Part shown: positions 51,890-62,487 of the stretch, piece by piece
Numbering within the stretch: the stretch's first letter is position 1
Layout of the letters: the number at the start of each line of letters is the position of its first letter
The notes under the pieces: generated by a model
Told to the model about the DNA's origin: nothing
What the model saw: the letters and a program-made list of their open reading frames with translations, nothing else
Databases searched by the model: none
Source: Geosiphon pyriformis
Taxonomy: Eukaryota; Glomeromycota; Glomeromycetes; Archaeosporales; Geosiphonaceae
Assembly (NCBI GenBank): GCA_016748015.1
Contig: JAAOMT010000523.1
Coordinates: forward strand, 281,354 to 345,353
Direction: 5' to 3'
Length of the DNA stretch: 64,000 nt
Made by a program: the position numbers and the translations under genes

Positions 51890-52290
51890 AAGTGGCAGGT
51901 ACCTGGGCATGTTGTCCTTAGTAAGAGATTGTTAACTCTTATGTCTCCCAATTCAGATTAGCATTGGCTTTTTAAAGCCAATTGTTTCTGACAAGAGCTT
52001 GGTATTAAGAAGCATCCATGACCAGAACTTTAATTAGAATGGTGATTCCATCAATTGTGAATGGGAAGTTGTCAATTTCTTCTACTGGAGTCTTTTTCAT
52101 GCCATCAGCAGTGACAATGATTGTCTGAGCTGGTCGGTCAACATTCTTTTTTAGCTACTGCATTAATTGATATGTGATAATGCTTCTGGCGAATTCACTA
52201 TCTAAGATTAAGCAAATTGGCTTTCCTTCTGCTTCAGCTTCTGTGTACATTGCAGTGATGGCTTTTTGCTTGTTAGCTGCTGCATTGCTA
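51890..52290 (-). pseudogene. Aspartic protease of element A
   Basis: It aligns with the protease of element C: AITAMYTEA, CLILDSEFARS (expected DSGSAGS; the active-site Gly is Glu), IIVTADGM, PFTIDGI and YQALVRNNWL. TAA or TAG replaces Gln at several aligned positions, for example WET*ELT against WTTQEL in C. It is inactive. Confidence 0.8.
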
Positions 52291-53561
52291 AGCAAAAATG
52301 GTGATTTGTTTGCTTCAAATTCGAAAAGGAATATATCTAAAAGGTTGGCATTTTCAGCAATTCTGGCTGATGGGATTATGGTAGAAGTATAGAAAAGATT
52401 TTGTTGTTGTGCTGCAGCTCTATCTTCTGAGAGTGCAGTATGGCGAAAATCCTGTTCTTCTGGCATCATAAGATAACTAGGTTGAGTATGATAGTGGTTG
52501 GATCTTGGTTGAGCTGAATTTCGGGGAACCAATTGGTTGTTCGAATTAATTCTATTGTTGTTTACTTGGTATTGGTTTTGTGGTGTAAACTGATTTTGCG
52601 GAATCAATCTTCAAGCAGGCACTTGATAATGTTGTGTGGGTGGTTGTTGGTATTGCTGTTAAATTGGCTGTGGAGTGGGCTGATAATAGTTACTTTGGTA
52701 TTGGGGTCTTGGTAGATAGTAAGCTGGTGGTGGTGGTTGATAATAAGATTGCTGTGGTGGAGGGTAATGTTGATTACTCCTATTTTGTTGGTCTTATTGT
52801 AGCTTTCTGCAATCTCTTTTCCAGTGGCCAGGAATTCCACAGTAATAGCAATTCTGAGGCTGGTTATTAGAAAGTAGTACAAAGTTATTTTGATTTTGTC
52901 TTTGGGGTGGTTAATATCTTTGGGATTGTTGTTGTTGTTGTTGGTTGGTGAAGTAGTTTTCAACTTTCTTGGTTAATTGGTCAATCTTTTCTTCAGCTGC
53001 TGAGCTGGTTTCTCCAATAGCCAGATTAACAAGTTTGGTATGGTTGGCTTTTTCCATGGCCATTTCATAGTTTTTTGCCTGTTGAATAGTAGTGGCTAAA
53101 TCTTCTGGTGCATGTGGGCAAACTTTCTTGATAAGTTTGTCTTTTAGTCCAGCAATGAATTGATCCAAGATTTGTGCATTGGAGTAGTATTCATTGGTTT
53201 CCAATTGCCGAATTTTTCTAAGCAGTTTGTTGAATTTCCCAAGATAGGTCATAACTGATTTACTTGGTTCTTGCTTGATATTTCGGAACCAATTTTGAAG
53301 AGTAATGGAAGTGTTATTGTCAGTGAACTGTTCTAGAAAAGCAGTTTTAAATGCTTCCCAGTATTCTGGTAGAGCTTCCAAGTTTTCAAACCATTCATCA
53401 GCCATTCCTTGTAGGAAGTATGGAATTGCTTTTAACATTCTGGCAGTGTTCCAACCATTTGTATCTCCTGTTTTTGAGACTTTGTCAAGCCATTTTTGAG
53501 GACTGGTTTTGCTGTCTTCTCCTGTGAACTCAGGAATTTTTGCAATATATGTGGAGGCCAT
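52291..53561 (-). CDS. Gag core of element A
   Basis: The frame reads from the conserved Met (MASTYIAKIPEF, ATG at 53561) through a capsid-like region (QKWLDKVSK, AIPYFLQGMADEWFENL, ILDQFIAGLKDKL) to an intact CCHC knuckle, CYYCGIPGHWKRDC, near 52850. A Gln/Pro-rich linker toward the protease follows. The knuckle lies just past a stop at 52911, so the frame is broken there. It packages element RNA in particles. Confidence 0.8.
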
Positions 53562-54281
53562 TTCTTCTTTGTTTTCTGAGTCTTCTGTTTCTTGTTCTGA
53601 TTTGGTCTCTTCACTTCGATTTTCTGTTAAGTAGTCAATAAGGTTTGTGCTGGTTAATATTGGTTTCTGTTGTTGAATAGAGCTTTTGGATGACTGGAAA
53701 TCTTCTATTCTTGAAAACCGAATAAGTAGTGAACTTGGTGTTTGTGGTTGAGCAAGTGAAGCTGGAAATGGTGTGATTGAGAGTGGTAATTTAAAGCTGG
53801 TTCCTTGTTCTGGAGTTTGTAAATGTTTGGCAGTGGTTTTAGGTGTATTGGGAGTAGTTCTGAGTTTTTGTTTTTTTTTTCCTTTTCCTTCTTCTGTTTC
53901 CGATTTAAAACTAAGAGAAAATTTCTGTTCTACTGGGTAATTCTCTTCACAATACTGAATGATATTGAAGTTGAGTTCTTGGAAATATGTTTCAAGTGTT
54001 TGACTGTTAAAATCTTGAGTGTTTAGATGAGAGTGATGTACTAAGCTTTCATATAAGTTGTGTCTAACTTCTGAAATGTTGTAGTCTCCAAAAAGATAAT
54101 TGTTGATGTGATTTTCAATGTACTGATAAAGTGTTTTTTTGAATGTTTCAATTCCATTTGGGATGTTAAATCTCTGCTTGCAGTGAATGTAGATTGACTG
54201 ATAATACTCTAGAGTTCTTGAATCTGTTTGAGTTGCCACTTTTGAATTTATTGTTGCTGTGTTATTTCTGTAAGAGAGCAC
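53562..54281 (-). CDS. Gag N-terminal leader of element A
   Basis: Open in frame with the Gag core and without any stop. The block AAAAGTGGCAAC at about 54237 gives VATQTDS, matching VATKTPN in C; there is no ATG upstream of the core Met. The frame also stays open into the neighbouring LTR of B, but that part is not homologous and reflects the insertion junction. Confidence 0.6.
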
Positions 54282-55353
54282 TGTTACAGGTAAACTTGGT
54301 GGGTATGGGAAATGGTAATGTTTGGTGCTCTCAATTATTGATGATGTATCTTCCGCGTAATTCTGTTGGCTTAGTCTTGATTATTAATCTCTGAAGGTCT
54401 ATTCCTGGATGTAAATTTACCTGTCGAGTTCTTTGGTTATAAGGCACAAAGTTTGTCTTTTGTCGATTGCAATGTTTTTTGTAAATGTGAGCTCTCTTTT
54501 CCGAGCTAACAAGCACAGTTATTAGGATCTGGCATTGTCTTTTTACCCTTCTGGTAAGTTAACAAGATAAAGTTAATATCCAAAACTTAGAAAGAGCTTC
54601 CCTCTTTTACCAGGCTATCACGAAGTCTATTCCTAGACAGTTGATTTTACTATGTTGCTGCTCCACAAAAATAAAACAGAAAAAAAAAAGGAAAGAAAAA
54701 AAAAGAGAAAAAAGATAAATTAGTATTGTCAATTGCCATAATTAAGAGCGATTAGTCCAAATCGTTAATAGGTTCGAGACGGTTATGCTAAGAGCATCTG
54801 TTCTAGAACGGAGGCACGAAACAAGAGTTAATTCACGTAAATTCTACAAAGTTCAAGAACATAAATTCGTGATTCTGATTTCTTTAATAATTGGTTTATT
54901 TCAGGAGATGAAATAGGGAAGATAATAAAAGATGAAGGGGTATGGATATTTTAGTTCTTGTCTAAAGGTTTGTATCTATCTGTTTGTCTTTTCTCACTTC
55001 TATAACTACTTGCTTTTATACATTCTTTTGGTTTTACAGAATTGCTTTCAATTGTCTTGCTATTGCTAGCTATTGTTTTGTTGTTTCTGTTATTGCTTCG
55101 TTTTTCTATGTTATTACTAGTTATTCTATGTTATAACACATTATCTGATGTTATTACATGTTATTTTGTGTTATCCTGTATTATAACACATTATTCTATG
55201 TTATTGCCACGCTATTCTGTATTATCCTGCATTATAACATGTTATCCTATGTTATAACGCATTATCCAATGTTATTGCACATTATTCTGTGTTATGTCAT
55301 GTTTTGGTCACGTTTCTTTATAACTTTGGATTGGTTTTTCTACTCGGATAACA
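54282..55353 (-). repeat. 3' LTR of element B
   Basis: The LTR is 1072 bp, TGTTACAGG...GGATAACA, with TGTTA/TAACA termini. It matches the right LTR over 640 bp with almost only transition differences. Its last third (about 55120-55300) is a degenerate tandem of TTATTCTATGTTATAACACA-like units. The flank GCAC at its left is the candidate target duplication. Confidence 0.88.
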
Positions 55354-55370
55354 TTATCTCTCTTTTTTTA
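55354..55370 (-). promoter_or_regulatory. Polypurine tract of element B
   Basis: TTATCTCTCTTTTTTT on the plus strand, that is AAAAAAAGAGAGATAA on the element's strand, directly next to the 3' LTR. It supports the LTR boundary at 55353. Confidence 0.65.
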
Positions 55371-55485
55371 AAATTAAGCTCCTGCAAAACCATATGTATC
55401 TGTTATCATGGCTTTATTTGTGTAATGTTTTGATTGTTGCCTCGAGTATTGTCTTTTGTAGGTCTTTGAACTGTTGATTGGTTAT

Positions 55486-55900
55486 TCATTCTATGTTATT
55501 AACCATTATGGTTTTCATAAATCCATTCAGTAGTATGTTTGGGCAATGTTGGAAGGTGGCATATAGTCGGTATGCTGCTTTGTAATGTAGGGTCAGATTG
55601 TTTTTCCCTACAAATTTTTCTACTTGTTGTATTGTTTCTTTGTTGAATGTTTTCTGGCTGAGGTCTTCATATGGTGTTTTCAAGTTAAGCTGTTCTCCAA
55701 TTTTGTAGAACCAATAAGTTGGAAAAAGTCTTTCTTTTCATTCCTGGGCATTGTCAGATGTCCACTCCTCTGTTTCAGGGAGTTCGGTCCCACAAGCTAA
55801 AGCTTTTTTTATTTTTTCGAGCTTAGGGACCAAGTATCTTCTTTTGTAACCTTTTTCTTGTTCTTTGCCTTCTTCTTTTCCATCTTCTGCCCAAAGGCAA
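55486..55900 (-). pseudogene. Extra 3' ORF of element B, downstream of integrase
   Basis: The frame 55683-55486 continues upstream through one TGA (AQE*KERLF, probably Trp) to a basic start region near 55880. The C-terminus (ETIQQVEKF, KAAYRLYATFQHCPNILLN) aligns with the 3' ORF of A. No membrane segment or known domain is seen. It ends about 130 bp before the polypurine tract. Confidence 0.58.
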
Positions 55901-56179
55901 TTTTTCTTCCAACATTGTCTTTTGGGTGGTGGATAGAGGAATGTTTAGTTCTAATTGAACTTTCGTCCTCCTCTCTCCTGCTCTTATCTTTGTACCATAT
56001 CTCTTTTTTTATTAATTGTTATTTCTATTTGAGATGCTTATTTTTGAATTGTTTCAAATAATTGTCTAGATAATTTTAAATTGATCTGAAAGATCCATGT
56101 TGAAATTTCTATTGTTTCTTGCTGCTTTTTGGATGTTATATATATTTGAATTCCCCAATTTAATTTGCTGTCCATTGTC

Positions 56180-57400
56180 TACATTTTGATGATGATAATT
56201 GGTTCCAGATCTTGTGGTATATCTTCTGGTCTGATTAATGAAATTTGTGTTTCTAGTTGAGGTACTGATAATGATAATTCCTGTTTTACATGATAAATTT
56301 TTAACCGATTTCCATGCACTACTTTTTTTAAAATTCTGTCTTCCAATCATAATTTGTAAGCTCCATTTCCTAATGCTTCGTGTATGTGGAATAGACTGTT
56401 CCACTTTGGGTCGAACTTTCCACTCCACTGTTTTTCAGCTTTTGTATGATGTAACAGTACTTGGTCTCCAATCTTGAATTCCATTGATTGTTTTGATAGG
56501 TGTTTATCATGTCTTTTTTTTTGTCATTTTTGAGCATGACTAATATTGTCAGCTGTTGTTCTTCGATTGTTTTCCAATGTTTCTATTAGCTGGTATGTTT
56601 TTTGGTGTAAAATAGCTTCAAAATTCTCTTCATTGATTGTTTCTGTTGGATATGATGGTATCACTTGTTCAATTAGTAATGTAGCTTTTCTTCCATAAAC
56701 TAGTTCAAATGGTGTGAACTGAGTCATATTTTGTTTCAATGTTCAGTATGCAAAGAGTACAAAAGGTATAAATAAGTTTCATTCTTGTCTGTTTTCATGA
56801 CTTATTTTTGCTAATGCTTCGCACAGTGTTTTGTTAAATTGTTCTATCAGTCTATTTGTTTGTGGGTGGTATGGTGACGATAAGAGTCTCTTTATTCCAA
56901 ACCGTTGGCTTAGTTCAGTCAGCGTATTATTAACGAAATGTGTTTTCTGATCAGATAATAATTTTTTCGGACATCCATGTCAGCAAATTAGGTCTTAATG
57001 CACAAATTCGGCTACTGTTTTGGTGTCAGCCACTTGGATTGCTCTGGCTTCTGGCCATTTTGTAAGATAGTCTACAGCTACAGTGATATAGCAATTTCTT
57101 TGGGATATAATTGAAAGAGGTCCAACCAAATTGATCCTAATTCTATCAAATAGATTTCCAACTGGAATGGGTCGAAGTGGTTCTGTTGATCTTGCTCTTC
57201 CTTTTCACTAGCATGTATCACAATTGAGCATGTATTCGAAAATGTTTTTGTATATTGTTGGCCAATAGTATAAGTTTAATGTTCTTTTGAGGGTAGCATC
57301 TTTGTTAAAGTGTTCTGCAGTCAGATCTGAGTGCACGCTATATAGTATAGTTTCTCTTTTACTGTTCTTGATTAGTCATTGTAAGTTGGGGTGGTTTCAA
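56180..57400 (-). pseudogene. Integrase of element B
   Basis: HHCC zinc region near 57350-57220 (HSDLTAEHFNK, LNCDTC). Core: RINLVGPLSI (Asn at the first acidic position, as in A), LLSDQKTHF, and a Glu in NRLIEQFN. 56739-56524 carries the FELVYGRKATLL region. The GPF/Y-type module is at 56428-56330 (KWNSLFHIHEALGNGAYKL). Several stops: TGA in QK*QKK (Trp expected) and TGA in YKL*LEDR where A has Arg. Confidence 0.82.
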
Positions 57401-57556
57401 CATTCTCGTCAATATAGTTGGTTGTCTTGAATAAAATAATTTCAGGCTTGTTTTTGTATAGTACTCTGTTTCTGTTGAGATAATATCTCCTTGAAATGTA
57501 GTGTCGATAGGTACTAATGTAGTCGTTGATAAGTAAGTGTGTTCATGGGTCTGAAA

Positions 57557-58835
57557 TTAGGTTTGTGGTATTCTTAACAAACTGTTGGCATTGGTGTTCT
57601 TGGATTCTTCCTTGTAATAAACTTTGAGTGAAAATTGTTGCAGATAAGTACTCCATCTTGCATATTTTCCTTCTAGTTGTGAATTGTTGAGTAACCAAAT
57701 AAGTCTTTTGTGGTCAGTATATAGATTAAATGGTTGACTGAGATAATGTTTCCAAGTCTGTATGGCCCAATAAATGATGAGACATTCTAGATCTGTTGTG
57801 CTGTAATTCTTTTCTGCTGGACTAGTGCTGTGACTAGCATAGACAACTGGGTGTTCTCTATTGTCTGGTCCTATCTGTAATAAGACTGCTTCTAGAGCAT
57901 TTTTTGAGGTGTCCGTAGCAACAATAATCTGTTTAGTGAAATCTGGGTAAATCAGAATTGGGGATGTGATCAATCGTTGCTTAAGATAGTCAAATGCTTT
58001 CTGTTGATCTTCCTTTCACAAGTATGGTACGTATTTGGACAACAATTGATGGAGTGGTTTTGTGATGTTCAAGAAACCTTTGACAAATTGATGATAATAT
58101 CCTGCCAATTCTAGAAATCCTCGTAATTTTTTGAGGTTGATTGGGGCTAAAAAATCCTTGACTTTTTGTACTTTATCTGGATCGGGTTTAACTCTGTTCT
58201 TGCTGATTACATGTTCTAAGAATTTTAATTTGGTTTTTCCAAAGAAGCACTTCTCGGGATTGAGTTTCAATTCGGCACTACAAAGACATTTGAAGACTTG
58301 TTGCAGGTAGAGCAGATGGTTTTCGAATGTTTCAGAGAACACATTTGTGTCATCTAGGTAGACTACTACTGATTTCCAAAGGATTCCTTTATATACTACA
58401 TCCATCAAGCATTAAAACATGGCAGGAGCATTACAAAGTCCAAAAGGCATTACATTAAACTCAAAGTTTCTGTCTCGAGTGGTAAACGCTGTTTTTCTTT
58501 TGTCTTTGGGGTCCATTTCAACTTGCCAGTAACCACTTACTAAATCTAATAACAAGAACTATTTCTTTTTCCCTAGATTGTCCAGAATTTCTTGGATGAA
58601 GGGAGTGGGATAACTATCTCCTTGCATGACACTATTTAGTTTTCAATAATCTACACAGAATTGCACTTTTCCGTTTTTCTTGGTGACCAAGACTACTGAA
58701 AAAGACCAAGAGCTTAACAATTCTTTGATTAGGCCGTTATCAAGCATCCATTGCACTTTTTGCTTAATTAGGTTATTGCCAGATGGAAGTATGCAGTAAG
58801 TTCGTTGCTTAATTGGTCGAGCGTCTCCTGTATCA
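57557..58835 (-). pseudogene. Reverse transcriptase and RNase H of element B
   Basis: RT starts near 58800 (KQRTYCILPSGN) with FCVDY*KLN (Arg expected), [27 protein letters not shown] and the intact catalytic VVVYLDDTNVF at 58370-58330. The connection FLEHVISKNRVKPDP follows. RNase H at 57973-57557 has IVATDTSKNALEAVL, DLECLIIYWAI and LYTDHKRLIWLL. TAA replaces Gln at AMF*CLM (Gln in A). Confidence 0.88.
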
Positions 58836-58837
58836 AT

Positions 58838-59260
58838 CTAATGCTTCACGATGTCAGTGCATCCGAACTCATTTTTGCTGGCAAAGACATCGGCATACTG
58901 ATTTAGAAGAACTTTAAGTTGCATTTGTTGCAAAGTACTTAAATTTCCTAAATTCAATTTATTGATCTCTTCTGGTGTGAACAAGTAACTTTCTTTTGGC
59001 AAATTCCATACTTGTGAGGTAATGTCACAGAATAAGAATAATTGTGTGAAATCTGAAATGAACTGGGGTTTTTCAGGATTCTGAATATCTGTGGATATGA
59101 AACTGATGAGGGTCTCTTTGGGAATTTCAATGACATCTTCTGTTGGGTTGTGGATGGAGATTTTGAAGTGTTTATGGACTTTGGCTGGTAGGTATAGATT
59201 AGCAACATTGGCTAGGAAACAGATTTTGGGACTGGCTTCGAATAACAAAGCTTGATCTTG
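58838..59260 (-). pseudogene. Region between dUTPase and RT of element B
   Basis: Open frame of 136 codons that ends at VKH*IDTGDA, just before RT. The equivalent in A (50325-49942) ends VQH*IYTGDA. The segment includes PNI/YLPAK and ITSQVWNLP blocks and would link dUTPase to RT. Its function is unknown. Confidence 0.6.
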
Positions 59261-59359
59261 GATCTTTCAATTCACCTTGAGGATGTATTGTCAGTATGGG
59301 GGAATAGAAATGATGGTATTGGTATTGATAAATTCTACCTGGTCACTGTTTTTCTCCAT

Positions 59360-59790
59360 AAAATTAACTGGTACGTTTTCTCTTCCACTTGATCCAAACC
59401 CATTGATTTCTCAGGCAGTGAGACCTAACTCTTCTTGGGTTGTTATTGGGGTTAATTGTGGTATTTTGACTAGGAGTAGGAAGATAGCTTGGGCAATCTT
59501 TTCTTGTGATTCTATTTTGTAGGGTCTGTTCGAATTGTTCTGTAGCATCATGATAATGTTTTCCATGTAACCAGCATCAATGATTCCCCCTTTTACGTCG
59601 ATTTTTTTCTTGGCTAGACTAGATTGAAAGGCAACTTGTACCATTGTACTAACAGGAATTTCTAATACTATCTTAAGATCTATTTTTACGAAGAAATGTG
59701 GGGCTATAATAATGGGTGATTGTCCGGAGTATCGTAAGTCAAAACTGGTATTAGTGTCATGCACTCTTTTGGAGCAGATTCCTTCCTTAT
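59360..59790 (-). pseudogene. dUTPase domain of element B
   Basis: It aligns with the dUTPase of A. Motif 1 is degenerate (TSFDL), motif 2 is FQSSLAKKK (the Arg site is Gln), motif 3 is GGIIDAGYMENI, motif 4 is QEKIAQAIFL and motif 5 is NGFGSSGREN near 59390. Both A and B keep motifs 3, 4 and 5. The motif 2 change would weaken catalysis. Confidence 0.8.
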
Positions 59791-60600
59791 TGTCACTGTA
59801 CTATTTTAGTTCTAGTTCTTTAAATAGGTTGGAATACACAAGATACTGTTCTGTTTCGGTATCCTCAGTTGAATCTTGAAACGACATGTTCTTGGTGATC
59901 AATATTTCTTCTTCAGGCTCAGATAGTTTGGTGATTGAAAACAGTATTCTTGGAGGCAGATTGAACATAAGATCACATTTGTTACAGTACTGGAAGTGAC
60001 AGGAGATCAAATAGGAATTACACAGTTTGGTATTCAAATCAGCTAACCTTTGCTCCTGTTCTTCACAAGTTGGGGCCAATTCCTGATATTAGTTCTGAAA
60101 TCATCCTCGAGATAGTCGGGTTTATTATATTCAGGTGTCCAAGGGTTGTTCTTGATTTCTTGTATTTTTTTGGGTGTGGTGCCTTCAGCCTTGGTGCTTG
60201 CCATTCTCCAGATTTCATGGTCATTGTGTAGATAACTGTCCAGCCTGTTAAGTGCTCGTTTCCAAGCGTCTTCAATAGGGGTTCTCTTTCATACTCAATT
60301 GTTGATTAATATGATGTATTGACAAGCCTCGTCACATGTTCTTCTTCTGCCAGGCACATTATTCCAGAGTCCTTCATCTGACAGGATTTCACCACATGCA
60401 AGGCATGGCATGTTGTCCCACTTGTCTTGTTGTTTTGGTCATCCAAATCTTTCCAGTAAACAAGGTCTGCAATAATATTTGGTGGCAGTGGGCCATTTTT
60501 TGTTGTTCCCAATACATACACTCATAGTGAATAGTTTTTTTCCACAATCGACACATATTAGTCTTGGGAGTTGGTAAAATAAGTTTTTTTGGTCTGAGGT
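59791..60600 (-). pseudogene. Cys-rich spacer domain of element B
   Basis: Homologue of the spacer in A, read across two frames. 60521-60306 and 60275-60063 contain KRALNRLDSYLHNDHEIW; 60079-59801 carries a Cys cluster, LCNSYLISCHFQYCNKC, which aligns with LCEECIMPCNEQWCPEC of A (one Cys is Tyr). Unknown fold; the shared Cys positions suggest zinc binding. Confidence 0.5.
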
Positions 60601-60839
60601 TACATATCTTAGTGATGATGATTGGGGTTCTTCTTCGGCTCTGCCTTTTTCTTTTTTTTCCCAGGTTGGTGGTGGGGGTAGTTTAGTTCGATAATCATCC
60701 GTTCATGAAACCTGATAGGTCTCGATGGTTGGTGGCATTGATGTGTCTTCAAATTCAATAAGGGGTTCTTTGGTACATTGGGTCTTAAAGTGTTTGCACA
60801 TAGCTGGGACTCAGGCATGCTGTCCGTTAAATGTGAGTT

Positions 60840-61200
60840 GAAGTTCTTGGGTGTTCTAGTCAAGAGTAGCATTGGCTTTTGACAACCAATCATTTCCTAC
60901 TAGAGCTTAATATTGAGTAGCTTCCATGACAAGTACTTTGGTAGGAATTTGGATTCTATTAATCTCAAAGGGGAAGTTGTCAATTTCTCCTATCGGGGTT
61001 TTTGTGTTTCCATTCGCTGTAATGATTCGGGTGGTAGCAGCATGGTCTATTCGGTGACCTAGTTGGTCCATGAGCTGCTTCATGATTATGCTACCAGCTG
61101 ATCTGCTGTCCAGGATTAATTTAATGTCTATTTCTCTGACTCTGACATCGGTATATAGGGCCATTATTGGTTTATCCTAATTGATGGCTGCTCCACTAAA
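60840..61200 (-). pseudogene. Aspartic protease of element B
   Basis: IKLILDSRSAGS replaces the expected DSG active site by DSR. TADGS-like ITANGNTKTPIGEID, PFEINRIQIPTKVLVME and ATQY*ALVGNDW follow (TAA at 60907-60909 where C has Gln). TAG at 60856-60858 replaces Trp of C (TLD*NTQ). Confidence 0.8.
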
Positions 61201-62487
61201 AAGGCTATGGGTGTTCAAATTATCAATGTCAAAAGAAAATATGGTGGCTAAAGTGGTGTCTTCGGTAATAGTGGTTGGTGGGATATTGCTTTTTGTTTGC
61301 TTGGAAGGTTGGGAGATTTGTTCTATATTTCTCCCTTCCACAGGTGTAGATTTATCAAAACCCTGGTCTTTCATAAGACCAAGATAGGAAGCTTGATTCA
61401 GGTATCCAGTTGGTATTGATTGAGATGGTCCACTGTTGGTTTGCACCTGATTGTTATTGAAATTCCTCCATCTCTGATTATAGTCTATAGCTCGAGGTCT
61501 GGATGGGCTGTAAAGGGAAGTTTAATAGTGAGGGATTACTTGTGTCATTGGTGGTGATTGATAATAATTCTGGGACAGTGGTTGAATGTATGGGACTTGT
61601 TGTACATATAGGGGCAGTTAATTCTGAGGTATGGAATATTGGGGTACTATGTTTTGCTGATATCTGAGTTGCTGGTATGAGTTTCCTTGATTTTGGTCCA
61701 TGATCTTCTTTCTGCAGTCATAGGCAATGTGTCCAGATTTCTGGCAGTAATAACAGTTACAGAGATCAGATCTCCAAGGTTGTTGCTGTTGCTGACAGTT
61801 CTGTTGTTGTGGGTATCTGCTGTTGTTGTTATTTTCTCTCCGTTGGGGTAGTTGGTAAGTTCCTATAGTTCCGGCTAAGAATTTCTCAATTTTCTGAGTT
61901 AGTTTTTTACTCAATTGGGTTATCTTTGCATCGATGTCAGAGGTTCCATTAATGGCTAAATTAACGGCTTAGATATGGTTTGCTTCTTGTTTTGCAGACT
62001 CAAAATTGCGAGCGAGAGTGATAGTGTCTTGTAAACTGGTCGGATGGTGGGGTCTTACAGATTTTAGAATACTACTCCACAATCCTTTAATGAATTAATT
62101 AAGAACTTGCGCTGTGGTGTAGTAGTCCCTTTCAATAGCTAATATTTGACGCAGAATTTGATTGAATTGTCCGAAATAAGTAGTTACTGCTTTGTGATCT
62201 TTTTGTTTAATTATGCTGAATTGATTCTGCAATCGGATTAATGTATTGGGGTCACAGAAGTATTGCAAAAATGTGAGTTTAAATTCGGTAAAAGAGGTAG
62301 ACTTCTCTGTCAGGCTTTGGTACCATGAATTGGTAGTTCCAGTCAGAAAGAACAGCAGTGCCTAAATTGTGTGGTCATTGTTTCAATCATTAGTGGTAAT
62401 TGCTTTTTCGGTGTCTACGATTCAAGAATATACATTATCTTCTTCATTAAAGAATTTTTCCAATTTAGTGATATCCCAGTAAGTCAT
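61201..62487 (-). pseudogene. Gag core of element B
   Basis: It begins at the conserved Met (MTYWDITKLEKF, ATG at 62487). It aligns with C across FFLTGTTNSWYQSL, VLN*FIKGL (TAA at 62095-62097, Gln in both A and C) and the intact CCHC knuckle CYYCQKSGHIAYDC at 61770-61730. TGA at 62422-62424 replaces Trp conserved in A and C. A Gln/Tyr/Pro-rich linker leads to the protease. Confidence 0.82.

Larger units (their letters stand above)
45413..54281 (-). mobile_element. Ty3/gypsy element A with dUTPase and extra 3' ORF
   Basis: LTR retrotransposon read on the minus strand. The order is leader, Gag, protease, Cys-rich spacer, dUTPase, RT, RNase H, integrase, 3' ORF and 3' LTR (45413-46393). Its 5' LTR is absent from the window, because element B begins at 54282 within the primer-binding region of A. 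Stops and one homopolymer frameshift interrupt pol, and the protease and RT catalytic residues are altered, so it is dead. It sits in LINE E. Confidence 0.9.

Noticed and set aside
55120-55300. CRISPR-like array
   Set aside because: Units are contiguous and degenerate, with no regular unique spacers, and they lie inside an LTR of a eukaryotic element.
54282-55353. This LTR as the 5' LTR of element A
   Set aside because: A's own LTR (45413-46393) starts TGTTACTGGAGG and does not match; this copy pairs with 63355-64000 and has B's polypurine tract beside it.
46527-62487. Stop-codon reassignment (TGA as Trp, TAR as Gln) in this genome
   Set aside because: The host genes end normally on TAA, TGA and TAG at the expected family C-termini, and stops in elements coexist with TGG and CAR codons.
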